From DASVVT01 sp036386415 (lineage in GTDB: Bacteria > Acidobacteriota > Blastocatellia > Pyrinomonadales > Pyrinomonadaceae): DNA of 64,000 nucleotides. A program made the position numbers and the translations under genes. The notes beneath the pieces were generated by a model. It was given only the letters and a program-made list of their open reading frames with translations. It did not search any database and was not told the DNA's origin. The stretch spans positions 19,828 through 83,827 of the forward strand of contig DASVVT010000056.1 in the NCBI GenBank assembly GCA_036386415.1. Direction: 5' to 3'. Every line of letters starts with the position of its first letter. Position 1 is the stretch's first letter. This document shows, in pieces, positions 55,408 to 62,641 of the stretch.

Positions 55408-55690
55408 CAAACGGATAGGTCTCCTGACTCGCGGCGCGAAAAGCAGGGATGAGGGATGAGGGATGAAATAAGAAAAAGCCTGTCTTTCTTCATTCATCCC
55501 TCATCCCTCATCCCTTCGTTCCTCCCTCCAAGGCCTTCCCATCCCGTCCGGGGACAGTGACCAAACGTGCGGAGGGCTTATCACCGCTTACAGTTGCGCG
55601 GGCAGCGGCGGCATTGAAAAGCGCAAGCAGCCCTTTTCGCACCGCCTTCCCTGATCCGTCGCTCGGTTTATGAAGATCACCAGAGCGCGC
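55408..55690 (-). promoter_or_regulatory. cobalamin riboswitch (proximal)
   Basis: On the minus strand the leader of the receptor has a GGGAA..GGTG pair (55640-55655), the block CCGCGCAACTGTAAGCGG-like text around 55590, GGGAAGGCC near 55540, and the B12 box AGGAGACCT at 55417-55425 preceded by GCGAGTC. These are in the right order for Rfam's cobalamin class. The stretch between the last two conserved blocks is expanded by a gagggat heptamer palindrome (55446-55515). It lies 40-60 nt before the start codon, so translational control is likely. Confidence 0.88.
55446..55515. repeat. heptamer palindrome (gagggat) inside riboswitch
   Basis: Tandem gggatga units on the left and tcatccc units on the right, almost the same as 10963-11048. 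It lies between two conserved blocks of the proximal cobalamin riboswitch, in what should be a peripheral stem-loop. Confidence 0.85.
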
Positions 55691-55782
55691 CCGTGTCCGC
55701 GCTCCGGCGTGTCATGCGTTCAGTGCAACCCCCCGACGTACGGCGGGTGCGCTCGCCAACCCTCACATGCGGGAAGCCGTCT

Positions 55783-55858
55783 TCAAACAAAAAGTCCCGT
55801 CGCCTTTACCTTGACGCCTCACAAATCAGGCGGCGACAGGCAAAGGCGACGGGACTTT
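55783..55858 (-). terminator. intrinsic terminator between the two riboswitches
   Basis: Arms 55791-55807 and 55842-55858 are perfect 17-bp complements (aaagtcccgtcgccttt and its complement) with a 34-nt loop that has a small stem of its own. Read on the minus strand the stem is followed by TTTTTGTTT, so it should stop transcripts coming from the distal riboswitch. Confidence 0.8.
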
Positions 55859-55937
55859 CGCTTGCAGGACTGAAGGAGAAGAACCCGTTGCGACCTGAAC
55901 ACCTTGACGCGAGGCGCTCAAAAGGCTGCAAAGGCGT

Positions 55938-56130
55938 CAAACGGGCAGGTCTCCTGACTTGGAGAAGACTCAGCACACCCCCGAAGCTTCAGGCATGAAT
56001 GCCCGGCGACCGTGACGTTTTTTGTCTTCTCCTTACAGTGGCGCGACCGCGCGGGATTCTCACCCGCTTCCCTATTCTCCCCGCAACAGAAGTACGGCGG
56101 GGCACCCGGACGCTTCTTGCTGAAAAGAGC
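55938..56130 (-). promoter_or_regulatory. cobalamin riboswitch (distal)
   Basis: On the minus strand, GGTGCC (56111 region), AGGGAAGCGGGTGAGAATCC (56050-56076), CGCCACTGTAAGG (56030-56045), GGTCGCCGGGCATTCATGCC (56000 region) and the B12 box GTCAGGAGACCTGCCC (55942-55957) appear in the canonical order. This copy is close to the textbook consensus. It sits ~580 nt upstream of the receptor, followed by a strong terminator hairpin and then a second riboswitch. Confidence 0.92.
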
Positions 56131-56205
56131 CGGGAACCGTAATGGCAGTTCCCTTTGACTAGCGAGGCGGACGTTACCACAGTTTGAAGGCAAAAGTAAA
56201 AGCTT

Positions 56206-56315
56206 GGTCAGTCGTCCGTCGTCCGTTGTCCGTTGTTTGTGTGGCCTGCCTTGTGTCATACAGCTTCAAGTACGGGTAGCGAAACGACGGACAACTGACC
56301 ACTGACAACGGACAA
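56206..56315. repeat. heptamer palindrome (gtccgtt)
   Basis: Left arm tandem tcgtccg/ttgtccg units, right arm ggacaac and cggacaa units, with a ~50-nt core. It lies between the divergent riboswitch-controlled receptor and mtnA. Confidence 0.75.
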
Positions 56316-56369
56316 ATCTTTTAGTAAGATGTCCACGATCCGAATCTATAGAGGAGTATCCGCTCACAC

Positions 56370-57416
56370 ATGATTAAGACTGTCGAATGGACAGATGAAG
56401 GCGTGCGTATGCTTGACCAGCGCCTGCTGCCGACTGAAGAAAAGTATTTAATGCTGCGCTCGTATGAAGAGGTGGCCGAAGCGATCAAGAAGATGGTCGT
56501 GCGCGGCGCGCCCGCCATCGGAGTGTCAGCCGCGATGGGGCTGGCGCTGGGCGCGAAGCAATCAGTCGGGACTTCGGTCGCCGACCTCGAATTCGATTTC
56601 GATTACATGTGTGAGGTGATGGCGGGGACGCGCCCCACCGCCGTCAATCTCTTCTGGGCTATCGAGCGTATGCGTGAGGCGCTCAGGCGAGGCAAGGCAG
56701 AGACTGACGATGTCGAAGAGGTCAAGCGACGGCTCGTCCATGAAGCGCAAATGATCTTCGATGATGACATTGAAGCGAACCGCGCGCTGGGACGTTTCGG
56801 CGGAGAATTGATCTCAGATGGCGCGACCGTCCTGACGCACTGCAACGCGGGCGCGCTCGCCACCGCCGGAGATTACGGCACGGCGCTCGGCGTCATACGC
56901 GGCGCGCGCGACGCAGGCAAACGCATCGCCGTCATCGCAGATGAGACGCGCCCCTTCCTCCAAGGCTCACGTCTGACAGCCTGGGAGCTGACCCGTGACG
57001 AGATTCCTGTGACGCTGATTACGGACAACATGGCCGGGCACGTAATGAAGCAGGGCAAGGTCGATGCCGTCGTCGTCGGCGCAGACCGCATCGCATCAAA
57101 CGGCGATACGGCCAACAAGATCGGAACCTACATGGTCGCCGTCCTGGCCCGTGAGCACGACATCCCCTTTTACGTCGCCGCGCCGATCTCGACGATTGAC
57201 CTCACTCTCAAGACAGGCGAAGAGATACCCATCGAAGAGCGCGATACACGCGAAGTGACGCACATGCGCGATCAACAACTCGCGCCCGAAGGCGTAGAAG
57301 TCCAGAATCCCGCCTTCGACGTGACGCCAAATAAATTGATTGCGGCGATCATTACAGATAAGGGAGTGGCGCGGCAGCCCTTTACGGAGAGCCTAAAGAG
57401 GATGGTTGAAAGCTAG
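56370..57416 (+). CDS. mtnA: S-methyl-5-thioribose-1-phosphate isomerase
   Basis: 348 aa; ATG 56370 with aggagt upstream. MtnA isomerises 5-methylthioribose-1-phosphate in the methionine salvage pathway. Diagnostic texts are MVVRGAPAIGVSAAMGLAL, LTHCNAGALATAGDYGTALG (catalytic Cys), VVVGADRIASNGDTANKIGTY (catalytic Asp; split here as VGADRIASNGDTANKIG) and PFYVAAPISTID. Length and order are standard. Other salvage genes are not in the window; it is monocistronic. Confidence 0.96.
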   Translation: MIKTVEWTDEGVRMLDQRLLPTEEKYLMLRSYEEVAEAIKKMVVRGAPAIGVSAAMGLALGAKQSVGTSVADLEFDFDYMCEVMAGTRPTAVNLFWAIERMREALRRGKAETDDVEEVKRRLVHEAQMIFDDDIEANRALGRFGGELISDGATVLTHCNAGALATAGDYGTALGVIRGARDAGKRIAVIADETRPFLQGSRLTAWELTRDEIPVTLITDNMAGHVMKQGKVDAVVVGADRIASNGDTANKIGTYMVAVLAREHDIPFYVAAPISTIDLTLKTGEEIPIEERDTREVTHMRDQQLAPEGVEVQNPAFDVTPNKLIAAIITDKGVARQPFTESLKRMVES

Positions 57417-57444
57417 AGCGCATATCAATTGAGCATTAGGAAGG

Positions 57445-57546
57445 ATTAAACGCAAAAGGACGCAAGGAAAGACGCGCAAAGGGCGCGAAGAAGATTCTCC
57501 TTAGCGTTCTCTGCGTCTTCCTCCTTCGCGCCCTTTGCGTTTAGAG
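57445..57546. repeat. intergenic palindrome, 9-bp units
   Basis: Left arm with iterated acgcaaaag/gcgcaaagg units and right arm with cgccctttgcgttta. Same family as 2633-2721 and 48515-48622. It separates the convergent mtnA and epimerase genes. Confidence 0.75.
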
Positions 57547-57581
57547 GTTTTCCTTACATACAAAAGCAATTTGCCAAAAGT

Positions 57582-58538
57582 TTATTTCGCGAACCGGCTC
57601 TGCTTCCACCAGTCAATCGTCGCTCTTAATCCTTCTTCGAGGCCGACGCTCGGCTCGTACCCTAACAACTCGCGCGCTTGTGTGATGTCGGCCAGACTGT
57701 GCCGTACGTCGCCCGCGCGCGTCTCCCTGTACTCAGCCTGCACGTCTGTTCGTCCGGTTATCTTCTTCAGCACTTCCAGCAATTCATTGAGAGTGATTCT
57801 TTCGCCGTTCGCCACGTTGATGACCTGCCCGACCGCGCCGGGCGCTTCGGCGGCGCGTTGGTTTGCGTCGAGGACGTTTGCGATGTAGGTGAAGTCGCGC
57901 GATTGCTCGCCGTCACCGAAGACGACGGGCTGATTGTTGCTCATCAGGGCGCTGATGAATCGGGAGATGACGCCTGAATACTGTGAGCTGGGGTCCTGGC
58001 GGGGGCCGAAGACGTTGAAGTAGCGCAGGGAGACCGTCTCCAACTGGTAGGCGCGCGTGAAGACCTGGCAGTAATACTCGCCGACCAGTTTCGCCACGGC
58101 GTAGGGCGAAAGCGGGTCGGGGCGCATCTCTTCCGTTTTCGGGAGGACGGGCTGATCCCCGTAAGCGGAGCTGGACGCGGCGTAGACCACGCGGCGCACC
58201 CTTGCGTCACGCGCCGCCACAAGCAGCGAGAAAGTCGCATCGACGCACGCCTCGTGTGTCTCGCGCGGATTATCTACAGAGCGCGGCACACTGGGGATCG
58301 CCGCCTCATGAAATACCAGCTCGACATCTTCGAGGACGCGCCGCGTGGCCTTCTCGTCAGCCAGACTCGCCTCTGTGAAATCAATCGAGCCGCCGATCTC
58401 CTCCAGGTTCTCGCGATGCCCCGTCGAAAGGTCGTCGATGACACGCACACGCGCACCAAGGGAAGCGAACTTCGCCGCGATGTGCGACCCGATAAAGCCC
58501 GCGCCGCCCGTTACAAGGACTATGCCGGAAAGAGACAT
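57582..58538 (-). CDS. NAD-dependent nucleotide-sugar epimerase
   Basis: 318 aa. Extended SDR of the GalE/WcaG group: VTGGAGFIGSHIAAKF (coenzyme loop), DLSTGHRENLEEI, YAASSSAYGDQPVLPKTE with catalytic Ser, and PYAVAKLVGEYY with the YxxxK pair, then FNVFGPRQDPSSQYSGVI. Likely a UDP-glucose or UDP-N-acetylglucosamine 4-epimerase. Lies 146 nt from the UDP-sugar dehydrogenase on the same strand, with a repeat between, so both probably feed surface polysaccharide synthesis. Confidence 0.92.
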   Translation of the reverse strand: MSLSGIVLVTGGAGFIGSHIAAKFASLGARVRVIDDLSTGHRENLEEIGGSIDFTEASLADEKATRRVLEDVELVFHEAAIPSVPRSVDNPRETHEACVDATFSLLVAARDARVRRVVYAASSSAYGDQPVLPKTEEMRPDPLSPYAVAKLVGEYYCQVFTRAYQLETVSLRYFNVFGPRQDPSSQYSGVISRFISALMSNNQPVVFGDGEQSRDFTYIANVLDANQRAAEAPGAVGQVINVANGERITLNELLEVLKKITGRTDVQAEYRETRAGDVRHSLADITQARELLGYEPSVGLEEGLRATIDWWKQSRFAK

Positions 58539-58544
58539 GATAAA

Positions 58545-58681
58545 AGTAGACAGTAGACAGTAGTCAGTAGTCAGTAGAAAGAAAGGCGGTTGATGCGTTT
58601 GGTATTGACCCTTTAATTTATAGTAGACAGCAAAGCGTAACGCACTTTCTGTTCTACTGGCTCCTGTCTACTGTCTCCTGC
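58545..58681. repeat. MITE-like element with heptamer arms, reverse copy
   Basis: Core includes gttgatgcgtttggt, the reverse complement of the cgaaaacgcatcaac core of 39600-39747 and 41381-41526, and agtagtc arms. It ends 4 nt from the UDP-sugar dehydrogenase stop. Confidence 0.85.
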
Positions 58682-58684
58682 TTT

Positions 58685-59983
58685 TCACCTTCCTACTCCA
58701 ACGTAATCGAATCCAAGCTCGCGCAGCGCCTCTGGCTCGTAGATATTGCGCAGGTCGGCGATGCGTGGGGCGCGCATCAATCCGCGTACGCGTTCCATGT
58801 TGAGCGCACGGAACTGGTTCCACTCGGTCATGAAGACGAGCGCATCCGCCCCGGTCACAGCCGCATACTCGTCCTCCACATAGGAGATGTCCGGCAGCGT
58901 CTTGGCAGCCTCGCGCATCGCCACAGGGTCATAGGCGCGAACGGTTGCGCCGCCATCGACGAGCGCGCGTACGATATCTATCGAGGGAGCGTCGCGCATG
59001 TCGTCTGTCTCAGGCTTGAACGAGAGGCCGAGGATCGCGATGGTCTTGCCCTGTAGGCCGCCCACCAACTTTTCAATCTTCGGAACCATCGCTATGCGCT
59101 GGCGTTTGTTGACCTCGATGACCGATTCGACGATCAATGAATCGCACTCGTATTCGCGGGCGATGGCAACCAGCGCACGCGTGTCTTTCGGAAAACAGGA
59201 GCCGCCGAAGCCGGGTCCCGGATGAAGAAACTTCTTTCCGATGCGACCGTCCATGCCGATGGCGCGCGCCACGTCGTGCACGTCGCAGCCGATCCGGTCG
59301 CAGAGATTGGCGATCTCGTTGATGAAAGAGATTTTTGTCGCGAGAAAGGCATTGGCGGCGTACTTCGTCAGCTCAGCCGCTTCAAGCGAAGTGATAACGA
59401 AAGGCGTCTCAATCAGATAGAGCGGACGATAAAGGTCGCGCATGATGGCGATGGCTTCTTCATCGCGGCTGCCGATGACGACTCTGTCAGGCCGCATGAA
59501 ATCATCTATCGCCGCGCCCTCGCGCAAAAACTCCGGATTGGAGACGATGCCGAAATTTGTGCGCGTCTTCTGGTGCTCGCGTACGAGCCGCCGTAGACGC
59601 TCGCCCGTCCCGACGGGTACGGTTGATTTGGTGACGATCACCTTGTAGCCATTCATATAACCGGCTACCTCGCGCGTGGCCTCTTCGATGTGGGTCAGGT
59701 TGGCCGAGCCGTCTTCTCTGGGCGGCGTTCCAACCGCCAGGAAGATGACGAGCGCCTGCTCGACAGCTCCCTTGATATCGGTCGTAAAGTGGAGCCGCCC
59801 CGCTTGCGTGTTCTTTGCTACCAGTTGCTCCAGGCCAGGCTCATAGATGGGTATCTGTCCATCTGACAACCGCGCGATCTTATCCCAATCTACATCGACG
59901 CACGTCACGTCAACGCCAAACTCGGCAAAGCATGCGCCCGTCACCAATCCAACATATCCCGTCCCGATAACCGCTATGTGCAT
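58685..59983 (-). CDS. UDP-glucose 6-dehydrogenase
   Basis: 432 aa, full length. Oxidises UDP-glucose to UDP-glucuronate with two NAD. The coenzyme loop is IGTGYVGLVTGACFAEFG, FLAVGTPPREDGSANL is the central loop, KSTVPVGTGE follows, and the catalytic Cys sits in GPGFGGSCFPKDTRAL. C-terminal ILGLSFKPETDDMRDAPS is diagnostic. UDP-glucuronate is a polysaccharide precursor. Upstream hairpin and repeat at 59994-60068. Name in use: ugd or tuaD; no symbol is assigned because homologues differ. Confidence 0.95.
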   Translation of the reverse strand: MHIAVIGTGYVGLVTGACFAEFGVDVTCVDVDWDKIARLSDGQIPIYEPGLEQLVAKNTQAGRLHFTTDIKGAVEQALVIFLAVGTPPREDGSANLTHIEEATREVAGYMNGYKVIVTKSTVPVGTGERLRRLVREHQKTRTNFGIVSNPEFLREGAAIDDFMRPDRVVIGSRDEEAIAIMRDLYRPLYLIETPFVITSLEAAELTKYAANAFLATKISFINEIANLCDRIGCDVHDVARAIGMDGRIGKKFLHPGPGFGGSCFPKDTRALVAIAREYECDSLIVESVIEVNKRQRIAMVPKIEKLVGGLQGKTIAILGLSFKPETDDMRDAPSIDIVRALVDGGATVRAYDPVAMREAAKTLPDISYVEDEYAAVTGADALVFMTEWNQFRALNMERVRGLMRAPRIADLRNIYEPEALRELGFDYVGVGR

Positions 59984-59993
59984 TCATCAAATC

Positions 59994-60068
59994 CGTGAAT
60001 CGTAATTCGTAGATCGTAAATAGACGTGACGCTCTTTCTATTTACGATCTACGAATTACGATTCACGA
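59994..60068. repeat. heptamer palindrome (atcgtaa-type)
   Basis: Left arm iterates cgtgaat, cgtaatt, cgtagat and cgtaaat, and right arm the complements, a clean 7-bp period. It is 10 nt from the UDP-sugar dehydrogenase start. Confidence 0.8.
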
Positions 60069-60086
60069 GGCTCCTTTACAACATGA

Positions 60087-60133
60087 AACCTTGCGGGTCA
60101 CGCACACTAAAATCTGGCGTGACCCGCAAGGTT
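60087..60133. terminator. perfect 17-bp hairpin
   Basis: Arms 60087-60103 and 60117-60133 (aaccttgcgggtcacgc and complement) with a 13-nt loop. It follows the stop of the minus-strand gene at 60195 and is a good terminator candidate on either strand. Confidence 0.75.
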
Positions 60134-60194
60134 ACATTATACCTGCCGTACTCGAAAGCTCGCACGGCCTGAAAGATGGTCAGTTCTCGTCGAG

Positions 60195-60920
60195 TTACAG
60201 TGTCGGAGAGACAATCGTAACCGTACCGCCGAAGTTGAGGTCGTTGTTATTGCTACGTCCGGCAATGATGGCCGCCGCAATCGCACCGCCCGCAGCCAAA
60301 AGCAGGGCTGCCAGTGCGCCGCCGCTCAAGCCGTGCATACCTTCGGTCTTGAGACGCGTGCAGCGTGTGCCCGGTTGAGCCGTACCGGCTGTTGCATCCT
60401 GACCGGCAGCAACTTGCTTGGTCGAGTTACCGGCACGAAGCTCGACTTTGCCCGTCTGTGTGGCAACAACTGTATTGCCGCACTCGACATCAACCGTGAA
60501 GGTGTTGGCCTGACTATTGTCGGCCACGGCTGAACCGTCGTTTGTTGAAATCACGGCTGACTTACCCGTCGCACTGGACACCTGTACACGTCCGGCGCTC
60601 AGGGAGCCATTCAGACCTGTCTCTGTAAAGCTGAGCTTGAGGCTTGTGCCCGGCAGCAACTGGACGCGGCCAAGTTGGCCGAGGGTAACGGTGGCGCTGG
60701 AATTTGCCGCCGTGGTGATGGTGCTATCTGAAAAAACAGTCGCACCTGAAATTGCGTTCTGACCGTTGACGGTGACTTGTCCGGATACCGACAGTTCGCC
60801 TGACGGCCCTGTTTGCCCGGTCTGTCCAGGCGATGCCAGCACTACCATCGAGTACACGCTCAAGACGGCGATTGCCAGGCAGAACGCGATGGACTTACGG
60901 CTCCAAGTTCTGCTGATCAT
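60195..60920 (-). CDS. secreted FecR-like protein
   Basis: 241 aa; ATG 60920 with gggaggaga upstream. Signal peptide (SIAFCLAIAVLSVYSMVVLA), then a beta-rich domain with FecR-like texts (TVTLGQLGRVQLLPGTSLKL, TGKVELRAGNSTKQVAAGQ) and one conserved-looking Cys pair, then a Gly/Ala-rich hydrophobic helix (GALAALLLAAGGAIAAAIIA) and a short polar end. The last helix may anchor it in a membrane. The FecR-like call rests on these patterns only. Neighbours give no hint of function. Confidence 0.7.
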   Translation of the reverse strand: MISRTWSRKSIAFCLAIAVLSVYSMVVLASPGQTGQTGPSGELSVSGQVTVNGQNAISGATVFSDSTITTAANSSATVTLGQLGRVQLLPGTSLKLSFTETGLNGSLSAGRVQVSSATGKSAVISTNDGSAVADNSQANTFTVDVECGNTVVATQTGKVELRAGNSTKQVAAGQDATAGTAQPGTRCTRLKTEGMHGLSGGALAALLLAAGGAIAAAIIAGRSNNNDLNFGGTVTIVSPTL

Positions 60921-61341
60921 TAATTCTCCTCCCGTATAGTGAACCAAAATTTGAAAGCGCGCCGCGAGTCTCGTCAGGCTCGCGTGAGACGGAGTGGTCT
61001 TTCTCGCTAGACCCGTCTCGACATTTGCAAGACCGCCCGCGCGGAACATCCCTTTAAAAAAGCAGGCATGACGAGCCACCGTGGGCTTCTAATCTCGGCC
61101 TTTTTTACATGAATTCTGGCCCTGTGTCAATAAGCTTTTACGGAAAACTCGCCCGCCGAAGCCTTTTTTTTCCAGAGATTTCGAGGGCAAACAGCATGCC
61201 GCCCATGATACCTTGGGCGCTCAGGCCACTTCTTCCCGCCCCCGTATGCGTCCTCTGAAGGTGTGCCCGCCTCCCTTTTCGCCTGCCACAGACAACTTGG
61301 CCGCGCCCCGGTCTCCGACCCGTCAGTTAGACCGAAGCGGC
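60921..61341. other. spacer upstream of FecR-like gene
   Basis: About 420 nt on one strand between two minus-strand genes. It should hold the promoter of the 60920 gene. A poly-T run at 61163-61171 is present. No repeat or frame could be supported. Confidence 0.4.
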
Positions 61342-62454
61342 CTAATCCTTGTAAATCTCTACCACCGCTTTCCCGTCCGCGCCGACATAGCCGCGATACA
61401 TGCCAGCCGTATTGAAGGGCATGGCAATATGGCCGTCTTTGTCAATTGCGATCACGCCGCCCGTCCCGCCCAGCTTACCTAACTTGTCCATAATGACCAG
61501 GTTAGCAGCCTCTTTTAAAGGCATCCCTTTATATTCCATCAAGGCCGCAATATCGTAGGCGACTACTGAGCGTATGAAAAATTCCCCATGTCCTGTGGCG
61601 GAAACAGCGCACGTACGGTTGTTCGCATAAGTGCCCGCGCCGATAATAGGTGAATCGCCGATACGCCCGAATTTCTTATTGGTCATCCCACCCGTGGAAG
61701 TGCCAGCCGCCAGGTTTCCAAACTTATCCAGAGCGACCGCCCCGACCGTCCCGTGCTTTTTATCAGCAGGTGCTTGAGCAGGCTTTTGCGGAGTTGTTTC
61801 CTTTGATGGACTGCTCTGCTTCTTCTCCTCTTCCTTTGCTTTCTGTAAATCCTTCAACCTTTTCTCGGTGATGAAATATTCCTGTGGCACTAACTCCACA
61901 CCGCGCTGCTTGGCAAAGGCTTCCGCCCCGTCTCCGACCATCATGACGTGCGGGGATTGCTCCATCACCATGCGTGCAAGACTGATCGGATTCTTGATGT
62001 GTTTGATGGCTGCGACCGCGCCCGCATTGAGAGTCTTGCCGTCCATGATCGAGGCGTCCATCTCAGCCGTCCCCTCGCTGGTTAAGACCACTCCCTTTCC
62101 GGCATTGAATAAAGGCGAGTCCTCAAGGATGCGTATCGCGGCCTCGACCGCATCAAGGCTGCTGCCATCATTTTTCAGGATGTTGTAGCCGGTCATCAAT
62201 GCTTCTTTGAGCTTCTCGCGATAGGCAGCCTCAAGCTCCGGGGTCATGTTGCTCTTGAGGATCGTCCCGGCCCCGCCATGCATCACGAATCCGAATGTGG
62301 AGCTCGTCGGATGAGGCGCACGCGCGGCCTCCCCGCTCTCTGCTTTCTTCACAGCTTCGCCGCCTGATCGCTCTTGTGCTTTCAACGGCCAGGTGGTCAG
62401 AAAGAGCGTCGTGGCAAGTAGCGATGTTAATAAACCCATCATGGTCGAACGCAT
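61342..62454 (-). CDS. isoaspartyl peptidase/L-asparaginase
   Basis: 370 aa with signal peptide (GLLTSLLATTLFLTTWPLKA). Ntn-hydrolase of the T2 family (plant-type asparaginase): FVMHGGAGTILKSNM opens the domain, then GKGVVLTSEGTAEMDASIMD, and the self-cleavage site HGTVGAVALDKFGNLAAGTSTGG with the nucleophile Thr after HG. A Lys/Glu/Pro-rich linker of about 35 residues precedes the cleavage Thr. It removes beta-aspartyl residues from damaged peptides or hydrolyses Asn. The signal peptide places it in the periplasm. Start ATG 62454 with ggaggccat upstream. Confidence 0.93.
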   Translation of the reverse strand: MRSTMMGLLTSLLATTLFLTTWPLKAQERSGGEAVKKAESGEAARAPHPTSSTFGFVMHGGAGTILKSNMTPELEAAYREKLKEALMTGYNILKNDGSSLDAVEAAIRILEDSPLFNAGKGVVLTSEGTAEMDASIMDGKTLNAGAVAAIKHIKNPISLARMVMEQSPHVMMVGDGAEAFAKQRGVELVPQEYFITEKRLKDLQKAKEEEKKQSSPSKETTPQKPAQAPADKKHGTVGAVALDKFGNLAAGTSTGGMTNKKFGRIGDSPIIGAGTYANNRTCAVSATGHGEFFIRSVVAYDIAALMEYKGMPLKEAANLVIMDKLGKLGGTGGVIAIDKDGHIAMPFNTAGMYRGYVGADGKAVVEIYKD

Positions 62455-62555
62455 GCATGGCCTCCATTCACCCGAATGATCGAGAACAAGCTGGGACGGA
62501 TACTGCTAATGTGGCGCGAACCTCGTCATCTTATGGTGAGAGCGCCTCGCTTTGC

Positions 62556-62640
62556 AATTGCGGAATGCGGATTATTCGATTACGGATTGCGGATTGAAAG
62601 ACACTCGGTTTTCTAATCCGCATTCCGCAATCCGCAATCA
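62556..62640. repeat. heptamer palindrome (gcggatt)
   Basis: Left arm iterates gcggatt and tgcggat units, right arm aatccgc and tccgcaa. It ends 2 nt from the permease stop. Confidence 0.8.
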
Positions 62641-62641
62641 G

